Shown: piece by piece, positions 26,428 to 35,627 of the stretch
How positions within the stretch are numbered: the first letter of the stretch is position 1
Layout of the letters: each line of letters starts with the position of its first letter
DNA from: Candidatus Melainabacteria bacterium
GTDB lineage: Bacteria; Cyanobacteriota; Vampirovibrionia; 2-02-FULL-35-15
Length of the DNA: 64,000 bases
Reading direction: 5' to 3'
NCBI GenBank assembly: GCA_023250195.1
Contig: JAHFBF010000003.1
Location: forward strand, 1-64,000
Notes under the pieces: model-generated
Databases searched by the model: none
The model's input: only the letters and a program-made list of their open reading frames with translations
Told to the model about the DNA's origin: nothing
Translations under genes and position numbers: made by a program

Positions 26428-27033
26428 ATGAAAACATCAATTTCAGCTTTGTTGTCTAAGCCGATTCGAAATGGATATAAAATCTCTTTAGTAGAAGATA
26501 GTCCTAACTACTTCTGTTTTACAAGAAAAATCACACCTAAAACAATATTGAGTCTACCGCAAGGGTTTAGCTTACAGTATGTTCCATGGGGAATATTAAA
26601 TGGAATTACATTATCAAAAAATGATTTATGTTTATTAGCGACTGATCGTATGACAGCATGTGCCTCTTTATTAGTTGTTGACCAAAATTTACAACATGTT
26701 GTTCATGCAGGTTTAAACTTTAATTTATATGCAACATACAATGATTTTATGAAGGGACTTCAAGCTGCACTCCGCGATCTTCCACAAAACCTAAAAGCAG
26801 AACATAATATTAATCTAGAAACTTCTCGATTTTATATAGCTGAAGGGAGTGAAAAAGACTCTTCTTCAGTATTTAATTTTTACAGAGTTCTTATAGAAAG
26901 TGGAGTTCCACCAGAAGTAATTTATCTTATTCCTTCAAGACCATATCAAGAATCTGAAAATATATTACTATGCAATGGAGTACCATATAGAGCAGAAGGA
27001 GTCTTAAAATCTCAAATTAAGGATTTGTTCTAA
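26428..27033 (+). CDS. hypothetical protein, 201 aa
   Basis: A soluble 201-aa protein of unknown function, without signal peptide or membrane helix. It contains hydrophobic strand-like segments (CLLATDRMTACASLLVVDQN, QHVVHAGLNFNLYATYNDF). The pattern loosely recalls proteins that handle or mimic a small-molecule or deamidase fold, but no motif is firm. It converges on the metallophosphoesterase with 1 nt between the stops. Confidence 0.6.
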   Translation: MKTSISALLSKPIRNGYKISLVEDSPNYFCFTRKITPKTILSLPQGFSLQYVPWGILNGITLSKNDLCLLATDRMTACASLLVVDQNLQHVVHAGLNFNLYATYNDFMKGLQAALRDLPQNLKAEHNINLETSRFYIAEGSEKDSSSVFNFYRVLIESGVPPEVIYLIPSRPYQESENILLCNGVPYRAEGVLKSQIKDLF

Positions 27034-27034
27034 C

Positions 27035-28375
27035 TTAAACTCTTTTACTCCAGGTTTCGGCTGTCTGTAAGGTATAATTTCCTTTTCTTTTTCTAGCTTT
27101 TAGATTGACAGTTCCTGTAAAAAAACCACTTGGATGTGTACTGCCTAAAGGTTTTCCATCTATCATTAATTTAAAAGCAGGCCATGCTCCAGGATTAATA
27201 TAATGACAGTTGGTATCGCCTACTGAAAATTCAACATGGTCTGCATTATGAGTATGTGCTCCTATAGTGTTACTTATCCCATTCTCTCTAAAAATTCTTT
27301 TGGCTTCTTTTGCCTGGGTTTTATTGTTATCAGAAAACCAAGATTCAAAAAATGAAATAAGTCTTGCTCCAAGATTCTGGACTCTTTTAGATGAAAAAAA
27401 TGAAGAAAGTAGATTAGGAAATGGAAGTCTATGTTGTAATGTCTGAAAAAGAGGTGTTCTGGAAAATTGTTCTTTAATCATATGATTGTACGATCTTAAT
27501 ATTTCTTGAGCTTTTTTAATTACTCCTATATCAGTAATATCATTTCTACTATCCAAGTTTCTGGCTTCATATTCCAGGTAGAGAGGAAATGCAATAGAAG
27601 GTCTTATCCTGAGCATTCTCTCGACCTTGCTTATTAATTTTCTTAAGATAGTAGGATCTGTTATATTTTGTTTTAATGCCTCTATCATATTTTTTACAAC
27701 GGCATTAGAGTTTACTACAACCCAGTCTCCAGATGTATTTGTTCCTTTTTTTGAAAAATTAAATGGATCTATACGATGAAAATGCTCGCTATAAAGGTCT
27801 AATTCTTTGCTGAACATTACTTTGCAAAATAAAATTCTTTTTTCTCTTTCTTCTATGCTGATATCTGGCATAATACGTTCAGCCAATTTAGCTCTTAACA
27901 AACTGGCGCTTGGATGAAAAATCGGACGACAATGGTTTCCTTCTCCAAAGACTAGTTGAGTATCTTCTGAAGCTTGAATAAAAGCTTTTAAAGCTTCAAA
28001 AGGTGCTGGATTGTCAGAAATTATTTTTTCTAAAACGGCTAACTCAAATTCAAGACTCTCTAAATCTCCTTTTTCAGTGAATGGAGGGTTTTTTCTGTCT
28101 CCAGATTCAATCATTCCTATGCTGTCTCCATTTAAATGGTAGACGTTATGTATTCTTGATTTTTTGGATTTTACTTTTTTTGTAAGTTCAAAGATATGTC
28201 TTGAAAAGACTGAACCATAACCGTTTGGATCCAAACTGGTATCTCGCAGGTGTAAGTCACCACTTACAGTGATCTGAAAAGCAGTAACACCTTCTTTTGG
28301 CTCCATTTGAAGCTTATCTAAAACTGGAAATGGACCATAGCTAGGATGAAAAGTTGTTCTTTGTATCGGAAGCAT
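27035..28375 (-). CDS. calcineurin-like metallophosphoesterase
   Basis: A 446-aa protein with the dispersed metal-binding motifs of calcineurin-like phosphoesterases: D-x-H in SGDLHLRD (about residue 39), GD in HLNGDSIG, GNH in FGEGNHCR, and the final GxxTH in IGAHTHNADH followed by INPGAWPA. These coordinate a two-metal centre. The usual acidic residue after GNH is replaced by Cys. A long helical region (about residues 160-350) separates the GNH motif from the last motif and is an unusual insert. Substrate unknown; no signal peptide. Confidence 0.75.
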   Translation of the reverse strand: MLPIQRTTFHPSYGPFPVLDKLQMEPKEGVTAFQITVSGDLHLRDTSLDPNGYGSVFSRHIFELTKKVKSKKSRIHNVYHLNGDSIGMIESGDRKNPPFTEKGDLESLEFELAVLEKIISDNPAPFEALKAFIQASEDTQLVFGEGNHCRPIFHPSASLLRAKLAERIMPDISIEEREKRILFCKVMFSKELDLYSEHFHRIDPFNFSKKGTNTSGDWVVVNSNAVVKNMIEALKQNITDPTILRKLISKVERMLRIRPSIAFPLYLEYEARNLDSRNDITDIGVIKKAQEILRSYNHMIKEQFSRTPLFQTLQHRLPFPNLLSSFFSSKRVQNLGARLISFFESWFSDNNKTQAKEAKRIFRENGISNTIGAHTHNADHVEFSVGDTNCHYINPGAWPAFKLMIDGKPLGSTHPSGFFTGTVNLKARKRKGNYTLQTAETWSKRV

Positions 28376-28647
28376 ATTAATTTACACAAGTTTTTATTAC
28401 AGAGACCAATTAAATTGTTGACAAACTTATAATTGCATTTGAATTAAAAGAAATCATGTAGATGTTTATGAAAGATATAGAATTTTTATAATGCTTTATT
28501 TAATGAAATAACGCACTGAATACTGAACAATAAAGGGGATTAATAATTAAGCAATGGATGAAAATGAGAAAAATTTAATAAATTAAAAATAGTAGTACTT
28601 TATATATTTGTTGTAAATAAAGTAATCATGGATTATTTTTATATCAA

Positions 28648-29730
28648 ATGAATACAGTACCTAGATCCTGTTTCGATTTTAAACCAGCAGCACAAAGCTT
28701 TGAAAGATTTACCGGTGGTCAATTGCCTGCTTTTGCAGTGGGGGCAGATATAGATCATTCTATTGTTCCATGGAAAGAAAATAAATATAGAAAAGAAGTT
28801 AATGCAGAGGGGCTAAGAGGTAATCAGCTTGCATTTAGGCAAGTACAAAATACTGCGCTATTTGTTGTACTTACTGGAATTGATCTTAAATCTGTCCAAG
28901 AGATTTCTTCAGAGTTAAATGGTTTTCCTCCTATTGATATTTTGGCTACTGATAATGGACTTGAAATGCATGTTAATAATAAAGGTGAACCATCAGGTAT
29001 ATGGCTAGCAAAAGGGAGAAACATAGATTCAAATAATGATTGGGAAGCATTTCTACAAACTGAAGCTAAATGGGATAGGGCTTCATTCTCTCAAACGATG
29101 TTTAGGGTGTTAAATAATTTTGGCTTACGTGAAGTTACAGAAAACACAAATTGTCCTGAAATAGCATATTCTCATCACACTATTTTTAAAACAGTAGACC
29201 TTCCTGTTAATGCTGTTTTTTGTTCTGGTGAATCAGCAATTTATTTGCTTAAGGAAGAAAGTCTGCCAATAGAGCTTGTTCAGGAATTTGGAGATGTTTT
29301 AGCAAGAAATATTGTTAAAAAATACAATGAAATAAATCCTGGAAGCAAAGTCAAATATAAGCTCTCTGAGCATGATAAATACTTTTACATTTTTTTCTCT
29401 CCGAATAATGAAATTAAAATAGATAAGGCTTCTGCTTTTGAAGCTTCTTTAAAATTTCTTCCTCAAAATATAAGAGATTCTTTAAAATATGCTGTAGTTA
29501 TTGGTGATAGTGAAAATGATACTCATGTAAGACTTGGGGAAGTTACTGTTCCGTGGAGTTCTAGTAGAATAATTCCTGTCTACGCTATTATTTCAGGAAA
29601 ATATTCACACTTGCTGGATGATAAAGAGGTTATGAATCATCCTAGGTTAGTTGTTGCAGAAGAAATGGGAAATATAGGCAATGCCTTTCAATATGCAGTT
29701 CAGAGAGCTGATAAGGAGGTTAATCTATAA
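28648..29730 (+). CDS. HAD superfamily phosphatase (type IIB-like)
   Basis: A 360-aa cytosolic hydrolase. Motif I is DIDHSIVP with the nucleophile/acid Asp pair, motif II a Thr in VVLTGID, and motif IV GDSENDTHVRLG. This set matches HAD-IIB enzymes such as sucrose-phosphate phosphatases and Cof proteins. The region between motifs II and IV carries a cap domain with ILATDNGLEMHVN. The substrate is probably a sugar phosphate, but the sequence does not say which. The YqeK-like HD gene follows 36 nt later, so they may form an operon. Confidence 0.75.
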   Translation: MNTVPRSCFDFKPAAQSFERFTGGQLPAFAVGADIDHSIVPWKENKYRKEVNAEGLRGNQLAFRQVQNTALFVVLTGIDLKSVQEISSELNGFPPIDILATDNGLEMHVNNKGEPSGIWLAKGRNIDSNNDWEAFLQTEAKWDRASFSQTMFRVLNNFGLREVTENTNCPEIAYSHHTIFKTVDLPVNAVFCSGESAIYLLKEESLPIELVQEFGDVLARNIVKKYNEINPGSKVKYKLSEHDKYFYIFFSPNNEIKIDKASAFEASLKFLPQNIRDSLKYAVVIGDSENDTHVRLGEVTVPWSSSRIIPVYAIISGKYSHLLDDKEVMNHPRLVVAEEMGNIGNAFQYAVQRADKEVNL

Positions 29731-29766
29731 ATCGTGAAAGTTTTTTGTTCACGAGATTAATTATTC

Positions 29767-30531
29767 ATGATTACTGTAAGCAGCTACTTGCCAAAAATTA
29801 AAACATGGTATGAACAAAATATAAGTGCGGAAATGCGTGAGCATTGTAAACGTGTTGGAAAAACAGCAAAAACTTATGCTGAATCATTAGATCTGGATCC
29901 TGATGTGGCAAAAGTTGCTGGCTTTGCTCATGACTGTGCAAAAGAATTAGAGCCTACTAGACTAGTAAACCTTGCAAGAGAAAATAACCTTCCTCTTATA
30001 CCTTTGGACTATTTTAAAATTACAGCTTTTCTACATGCCAAGGTTGGGGAAGTTATAGCAAGAGGACAATTTGGCATTGAAGATGCTGATGTCTTAGCTT
30101 CAATACGATGTCATACTTTCGGTGAGCCTCGTATGAGTAAAATCGCAATGGTAGTGTTTGTGGCAGATGATACAGAACCAGCTCGAAAAGAAAAATATGC
30201 AGAACCAGTTAGAAAGGTCTTAGCGGAAGAAGGACTTGAGAAAGCTGTTTTAAAAGCACTTAATATAAAACTTCAGCAGGCAATTGAAAATGGTTGCTTC
30301 ATCCATCCTTCAATGATAGAAACTAGAAATTATTTTGTACGTACCTTGAGCTCTGTAAGCATGGGAACAGTTACTATGGATGAAGAACTTTTAACAAAAA
30401 TGACCAATGGAAATTTTGTAGAAACACTTAATAATCGGCTTAAAAGTGCAGTTAAAGAAGGTCAGGCTACAGATCCTTTATTGGCTGAAGTTAGAAACTA
30501 TGCTCTTAGAATCAAATTTACAGTAAAATAA
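29767..30531 (+). CDS. YqeK-like HD-domain hydrolase
   Basis: A 254-aa HD-domain protein similar to YqeK, a diadenosine tetraphosphate (Ap4A) hydrolase. Metal ligands are in HCKRVGKTAKTYAE, the HD pair in GFAHDCAKEL, HAKVG, RCHTFGEP and the final Asp in VADDTEPAR. The first ~190 residues cover the normal enzyme. A ~60-residue C-terminal extension, with two similar helical units (MDEELLTKMTNGNF; ATDPLLAEVRNYALR), is not typical. DoxX follows 4 nt after the stop. Confidence 0.8.
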   Translation: MITVSSYLPKIKTWYEQNISAEMREHCKRVGKTAKTYAESLDLDPDVAKVAGFAHDCAKELEPTRLVNLARENNLPLIPLDYFKITAFLHAKVGEVIARGQFGIEDADVLASIRCHTFGEPRMSKIAMVVFVADDTEPARKEKYAEPVRKVLAEEGLEKAVLKALNIKLQQAIENGCFIHPSMIETRNYFVRTLSSVSMGTVTMDEELLTKMTNGNFVETLNNRLKSAVKEGQATDPLLAEVRNYALRIKFTVK

Positions 30532-30535
30532 TGAG

Positions 30536-30985
30536 ATGGAAAAATTAATAAAACCACTTGTTCGAATTTGTTCATCATTTCAGGATTTGTCACTTTTAAT
30601 TGTGAGATTGATTTTAGCTTATGGATTTTATGGACCTGCTGTGAAAAAAATAAGCAGTTTTCAAAATGTAGTGATTTGGTTTAAGGATAGTTTACATATC
30701 CCATTTCCCTTCTTAAATGCAGTTTTAGCAGTTGCTACAGAAACGATAGGAGTAATTTTAATTTTCATTGGTCTGATGACCAGATTTATATCTGTTCCTA
30801 TGATGGTAGTAATGGTGGTTGCAATTGCCACAGTTCACTGGTCGAATGGTTTTCATGCTTCAGGTAATGGTTTTGAGATCCCTCTTTACTACATGATTAT
30901 GCTGTTTATCCTTTTAAGCTTTGGACCCGGCAAATTAAGTTTAGACGAAACAATATTTAAAAAATATTTTGGATCTGATAAATAA
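30536..30985 (+). CDS. DoxX family membrane protein
   Basis: A 149-aa protein with four membrane helices and the DoxX pattern: LIVRLILAYGFYGPAVKK at the start, PFPFLNAVLAVATETIGVIL in the second helix, and RFISVPMMVVMVVAIATVHW. A final helix is followed by a short soluble end. DoxX proteins are linked to quinone/thiosulfate or oxidative-stress functions in various bacteria; the role here is open. It starts 4 nt after the HD gene, suggesting co-expression. Confidence 0.82.
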   Translation: MEKLIKPLVRICSSFQDLSLLIVRLILAYGFYGPAVKKISSFQNVVIWFKDSLHIPFPFLNAVLAVATETIGVILIFIGLMTRFISVPMMVVMVVAIATVHWSNGFHASGNGFEIPLYYMIMLFILLSFGPGKLSLDETIFKKYFGSDK

Positions 30986-30996
30986 AGCACTTTCCT

Positions 30997-31749
30997 TTAT
31001 TTTTTCTTTCGGTCAGGATGCCCATACCAACTTCTTGGACTTGTAGATCCCACTGGATATTTTTCATTAAGCAGTGTTGTAACATCAGTCATAGAACCAT
31101 CTGCAGGGGTCCAGTCCTTAATATCAGGAAAGTCAATCTTGCAATTTTCACATTTTTTACCATCATAAAATCTAATTGGACACCAAAAAGATTCAACATT
31201 CCTTAGCATCTCACCGCCAAATGAATAGATGCTAGTCATCCAGTCGCAGTACAAACACCACACTAAATCATGTCCAACCAGCCCGCTGAATTTTTGACGT
31301 GAGATATTTATCCAGTCACCATCCTTATATTTTGGAAAGTTTAATGTCCAGACAAGCAGCGGGTAAATAAGAATTTGTCCCAAACGAACGCTCAGTAATA
31401 TTGGCAATGCAAGTAAACTAATCAGTAGTCCAAAATGATTGCGAGTAGGACCAACAATTTGATTTAATGTGTGCTTAATAGTTGGACCTTTATAGTTATG
31501 CAGCATTGTATGAATGTTGCAAAAAGAAGAAAGTATAGCCATTTGACCAATAAAACACCCAAGTAATCCATGCCAGCCATATAAACAAAATATTACTATC
31601 CATGGAATCCAGGTAAAAAGCCCTACCATTAAATCAAGTAATGGAGCACGAAGCAGGGCATCACTTTTTCTAGAACTAAAAATAATCAATAAGATTAAAA
31701 TTCCATGAATACTGAAAACACCCAAGGTTACCAAAAGTATCTGATACAT
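30997..31749 (-). CDS. conserved-looking membrane protein with C-terminal Cys motifs
   Basis: A 250-aa protein with about four to five membrane helices in the first 145 residues. The soluble C-terminal part has paired cysteines (VWCLYCDW, FWCPIRF, KKCENCKIDFPDIKDW), which look like a metal or disulfide site. A histidine cluster (HTMLHNYKGPTIKH) sits in a loop. No family is named with confidence. The gene follows the DoxX-like gene at 31756 by 6 nt on the same strand, so the two are probably one operon. It converges on the plus-strand DoxX gene with 11 nt between. Confidence 0.65.
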   Translation of the reverse strand: MYQILLVTLGVFSIHGILILLIIFSSRKSDALLRAPLLDLMVGLFTWIPWIVIFCLYGWHGLLGCFIGQMAILSSFCNIHTMLHNYKGPTIKHTLNQIVGPTRNHFGLLISLLALPILLSVRLGQILIYPLLVWTLNFPKYKDGDWINISRQKFSGLVGHDLVWCLYCDWMTSIYSFGGEMLRNVESFWCPIRFYDGKKCENCKIDFPDIKDWTPADGSMTDVTTLLNEKYPVGSTSPRSWYGHPDRKKK

Positions 31750-31755
31750 TTTTAA

Positions 31756-32145
31756 CTACCTCTTTTTTGTACACCAGAGAACCCACCAAATTAAAACACC
31801 CTGAAAAGGAATTCTTATCCATTGTAAGATTTGATTATTCATAATTCCACCCAGTTGAATATTGTTAACAGCCATATAAATGTTTGCAGGAAGTACAGCT
31901 ATAAGCAAAAGGACAAGACCAGAAGCAGCCAACCGCTGATAACGTAAAGTTAAAAGTCCTATGGCTCCAAAAATTTCAAAAACTCCACTTATATAAACCA
32001 TTGCTTCAGGTTCTGGAATAAATGGTGGAACGATCTGAACAAATTCTTTTGTAGAAACAAAGTGAAGCGTTCCAACTATAGCAAACATTAAAGCTAAAAT
32101 TAAGCGTGCTATATCTTTTTTTGATTTGAAATAATTTAAGTTCAA
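31756..32145 (-). CDS. DoxX-like membrane protein (short form)
   Basis: A 129-aa four-helix membrane protein. The N-terminal helix IARLILALMFAIVGTLHFV and the motif FVQIVPPFIPEPEAMVYISGVFE match the DoxX-like (YphA/SURF-type) group, in which the VPP-P segment is conserved. Helices 3 and 4 follow (GLVLLLIAVLPANIYMA; FQGVLIWWVLWC). It heads a two-gene minus-strand unit. Its promoter would lie next to the repeat at 32179. Confidence 0.78.
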   Translation of the reverse strand: MNLNYFKSKKDIARLILALMFAIVGTLHFVSTKEFVQIVPPFIPEPEAMVYISGVFEIFGAIGLLTLRYQRLAASGLVLLLIAVLPANIYMAVNNIQLGGIMNNQILQWIRIPFQGVLIWWVLWCTKKR

Positions 32146-32178
32146 TTTATTTCTATTATATATTAATCCTACAAAGTA

Positions 32179-32515
32179 ACGTCATTGCGAGGAGCAACAG
32201 CGACTAAGCAATCTCACTAACAAATCACATAAATGATAGCTAGATTGCCACGCCTCAGGGAGTTTATCCTGAGCGCAGCGAATGGATTCGGCTCGCAAGA
32301 GGCTATCTCAAAAGTCCTACTATGAGCTTAACTGATTTTTTCAACATAAGGTCAATTGTCATTCCCATGAAAATGGGAATCCAGATAAGTCCGATATTGT
32401 GTAACCGTCTGGATTCCGGGTCAAGCCCGGAATGACATTTTGTTTTTCAATCAATATTTATGTGACAAAATGCAAACTTACCCTATAAGAGTTTTGAGAT
32501 GAGCTCCAATGACGT
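32179..32515. repeat. MITE-like interspersed repeat, copy 2
   Basis: About 337 bp, bounded by ACGTCATTGCGAGGAGC and GAGCTCCAATGACGT as inverted ends. The inner inverted module GCTATCTCAAAAG ... AGTTTTGAGATGAGC is the same as in the copy at 3703. Several small hairpins lie inside, for example GGATTCCGGG/CCCGGAATGAC. No ORF of its own. The following 32516-32773 is AT-rich leader sequence of the PrkA-like gene with nothing further recognised. Confidence 0.72.
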
Positions 32516-32773
32516 GTTAAAAAATATTATTGGGTTACCAAATTTAAATTTTTGGCAGCCAGTGAAACCTGAACCAAAGTTCTCTTAACCAAGTCAATTA
32601 CTAAGCTTCTTGGCTTGTTCTGCTTTAGCTTAATCTTTATTAGATTAAAAATGATTGATTATAGTAGTAATTAAACTTGTAATGATAGAAGACAAAGCAA
32701 ATTTGCCTTGTAGATTATTTTTTTAATTAGTATAATTTACCTAATTAATTACAACAGTTGATTATTTGAAAAT

Positions 32774-35398
32774 ATGGGAACTATGATTATTCCTGTAGGG
32801 CTAACAGCAACAAATTCTGCGGATTTAGTTGTAGGTGATGGTGTTGCAAAAATACAAGATCCCCCTGCGGCAAGATTTTCTGATTCCGGAGCATCATTTT
32901 CCAGTACAGGTATTTTACGTTCACTTGCAGAAAGAACAAAACTTGAATTTCAACAGTCAAAACAAATCATAACTTTTCCAGAATATCTGGATATGGTTTT
33001 AGGAAAACCTGGTTTAATGCTCCGTCCAGTTTCTAAATACACTCTTGATGCTATTGATCATGCTGAAAAAGTATATGGAGAGCCCCCATTTAAAAAAGTA
33101 AGATATTTAGGACGTGATCTTAGAGATTTTGCATTTCTAAAAAAACCATGGCTGCCCAGTGGAATAAGATCAAAAGAAAAATTTTATGGACAGCTGATTT
33201 TTTGGAATGAAGTTTATAGTAAACTTGTAGGATTTTCCTCATTGCCAAGACCAAACAGAGTAATTATGGGGCATGGACCTAACTCATCAGGGAAATCATG
33301 CGGGTTTGATGCTTTTCTTGACAATCTTGAAATATATTCTGAGAGTGATGAAGGTGCGATTTATACATTTGAGATAGCATTTGATGAAGAAATGGCTAAA
33401 TTATCAGAAGAAGGTTCTACGATCGGTTTTGGTAAATCATCTGAGAATGGATTTGGCGGCATGAATTCAAGCAATCCTCTTCTTTCTATAAGATCGTATA
33501 AAAATTCTCCTCCATTTTTCTTGTTTGATAGAGAAGAAAGAAGTCATATACTTAGTGAACTTGATAAAGCAGGCAGATTACCTGAAGACTTTAATAAAGA
33601 TTTTGTTTTGTTATCTAATCTGGATGTTACATCACAAAAGATGTACAGAGCGCTGCTGAAGTTTTATAAAGGAGATATAAGTAAGGTATTTAGTCATGTA
33701 AAGGTGCTTAGAAGACATCTTTCAACTGGTGGAGAAGGATTAATAGTTATACAACCACAGGATCCTCCAACCACGGTAATTAGAGAACTTTCTTCAGAGG
33801 TAGACTGGGGTGATTTGCCACCTCCTATTGCTAATGCCTTGAGAAATGAAGAACTTGTAACTGTTAAAGGAGATTTGGCAGCTGCTAATCATGGAGTAAT
33901 TAACTATGATGATTTAAGAGAACCTCAATTAGATGATTTGCAGTTTTGGTTAAGGTTTGCTGAAAAAGGGAGAACATGTGTTGGAGCTGCTAAACAACAG
34001 GAGTATGTTGGAAATATGGGGAGAATTATTGATGACTTTGATGTTCTACAAATAGCAACTGTAAATGATTCTGTTATAAGAAATTTTGCAAATAGCCGCT
34101 ATCCAGCATGGCAGGGATTTAAAAGAAGAATACATTTTGTTCCGATGGGTTATGAAAGATCTTACGATCAGATTTCTAACTTATTAAAAGAAAAGATTGA
34201 GCAGGCAATTCCACCGGATAGTAAAAGACATATCTCACCTCATACACTTGATATGTTTGCGCTTTGGATTGTTATGACTGCACTTATTCCACCAGGTAAT
34301 TCTGATTATTATGCTTCGCTGCCTGTAAATGAAGAAGCAAAAGAATTTTTACAGAAATGTTTAGTAACAGATAAACAATTTAATTTATTGCATAAGGCAC
34401 TTTTATACCAGGGAGCTGATTTAACAGTTGTAGGTTTTAGCGCTAAAGATGAAAAACTCTTAAGAGATAATGTACCGCATATAACTGATGAATATAATCG
34501 TGGTGTTGGAGAGCGTAAGTTTGGGCTGTATGAAGGCAGTACTGGATATTTACCCAGTGATGCTGAAGTCCTGCTTGCAAGAGCTGTACAAGTAAATCCA
34601 GGTGAATGTTTCTCAGCAATAGAACTTTTAGATACTCTTGAAGCGCAGATAAAACAGGGATTTGATTTTGAGGAAACTAGAAATGAAATAGTTGCATCTC
34701 TGAAAGAAGGTGATAAAGAAAGAAAGCCAAGAGTGGGTCAGACTCAGTACAGTACTAAAATACCTGACTTCCCAGATACTAAAACACTATTTGATCTGGT
34801 TAAAAATTATTGTAAACAGCTTGTTGAACATCAGGTGAAGCTAGCAACAGGAGCCATTAAAACTAAAGAAGATCTAAGAAAGGATATTGAAAAATATCTT
34901 GATCATTTAAGAGTTTCTGCAAGAGTGCCGCAGGTAGAAGGAGGAGTCAAACCAGAACATAGGGGAAGCATGGATCAAGGTATTGGCGCTGATGAAACCT
35001 TTATGAGATTGCAGGAAGAGCAATTTGGAATACAAGGTAAATTTAGAGATGAGAGAGAATTTAGAAGTTATATTTTAGGCAGATATGCTTCTAAGAGTAT
35101 GGAAGGACTTAAGGGAGAAAAACTGGTAGAAGAAGTATTTAGAGATCAGATCCCTGTCATGGAAGCTCGACTAGCTGCTGAGAATACAGATAAGATAAAA
35201 TTCTTTCTTTCTGATTTAAGACAGCTTCTAGAGAGTAATTGGGATATAGATGCAGTTACTTCTAAACAGCCTGATTCAATAAGAAATGAACGTTTAGTTA
35301 AAGGAATTCTTGAATTAGAAAGAATGGGCTACTGTAAGGATTGCATGAAAAAATTAATTATTTTTGCATTTAAAGATAATGTTGCCTGGAGCATGTAA
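32774..35398 (+). CDS. prkA: PrkA family serine protein kinase-like AAA protein
   Basis: An 874-aa protein related to bacterial PrkA/YeaG. A P-loop (IMGHGPNSSGKS) lies near residue 175. The next segments follow the PrkA order: FYKGDISKVFSHVKVLRRHLS, a 'not-yet-bound' loop with IQPQDPPT, a sensor region IATVNDSVIRNFANSRYPAW followed by RRIHFVPMGY, and HISPHTLDMFALWIV. The C-terminal helical domain ends ERMGYCKDCMKKLIIFAF, like PrkA. At 874 aa it is longer than the usual ~640, with extra N-terminal sequence. PrkA proteins act in stress or sporulation signalling and some have protease activity. No SpoVR or YeaH partner is next to it. Confidence 0.72.
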   Translation: MGTMIIPVGLTATNSADLVVGDGVAKIQDPPAARFSDSGASFSSTGILRSLAERTKLEFQQSKQIITFPEYLDMVLGKPGLMLRPVSKYTLDAIDHAEKVYGEPPFKKVRYLGRDLRDFAFLKKPWLPSGIRSKEKFYGQLIFWNEVYSKLVGFSSLPRPNRVIMGHGPNSSGKSCGFDAFLDNLEIYSESDEGAIYTFEIAFDEEMAKLSEEGSTIGFGKSSENGFGGMNSSNPLLSIRSYKNSPPFFLFDREERSHILSELDKAGRLPEDFNKDFVLLSNLDVTSQKMYRALLKFYKGDISKVFSHVKVLRRHLSTGGEGLIVIQPQDPPTTVIRELSSEVDWGDLPPPIANALRNEELVTVKGDLAAANHGVINYDDLREPQLDDLQFWLRFAEKGRTCVGAAKQQEYVGNMGRIIDDFDVLQIATVNDSVIRNFANSRYPAWQGFKRRIHFVPMGYERSYDQISNLLKEKIEQAIPPDSKRHISPHTLDMFALWIVMTALIPPGNSDYYASLPVNEEAKEFLQKCLVTDKQFNLLHKALLYQGADLTVVGFSAKDEKLLRDNVPHITDEYNRGVGERKFGLYEGSTGYLPSDAEVLLARAVQVNPGECFSAIELLDTLEAQIKQGFDFEETRNEIVASLKEGDKERKPRVGQTQYSTKIPDFPDTKTLFDLVKNYCKQLVEHQVKLATGAIKTKEDLRKDIEKYLDHLRVSARVPQVEGGVKPEHRGSMDQGIGADETFMRLQEEQFGIQGKFRDEREFRSYILGRYASKSMEGLKGEKLVEEVFRDQIPVMEARLAAENTDKIKFFLSDLRQLLESNWDIDAVTSKQPDSIRNERLVKGILELERMGYCKDCMKKLIIFAFKDNVAWSM

Positions 35399-35450
35399 TT
35401 TTTTTAGGCTTAAAGATTAATTGTTATTGCCTAGCTTATGTAACATTTCT

Positions 35451-35478
35451 GTACAGGTGTTTCAGGAAACGTCTCTAC
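35451..35478. repeat. divergent TGTAGAGG-type palindrome, copy 5
   Basis: GTACAGGTGTTTC and GAAACGTCTCTAC can pair around AG with mismatches. It resembles the TAGAGACGTTTC palindromes known from cyanobacterial genomes. It lies 70 nt before the second CAAAGCCCGACAAG element. Confidence 0.6.
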
Positions 35479-35548
35479 GCAGTAAAATTTTGACGATTTA
35501 CTCGGCAAAATTTGTATAATATTCAAGTGACAGACTGTGAGCACATTG

Positions 35549-35588
35549 CAAAGCCCGACAAGCGAAGAATGAGCGAGGAGGGCGGTAG
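35549..35588 (+). repeat. CAAAGCCCGACAAG element, copy 2
   Basis: A 40-bp element starting CAAAGCCCGACAAGCGAAG and ending GGGCGGTAG, matching 6671-6710 with about four differences. Same orientation relative to the downstream gene (~40 nt before the baiN-like ATG). Function unknown; possibly the conserved end of a small mobile element. Confidence 0.7.
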
Positions 35589-35627
35589 GTAGAAACAACT
35601 GAACGTTAAAATCTAAGTTATTGAAAT

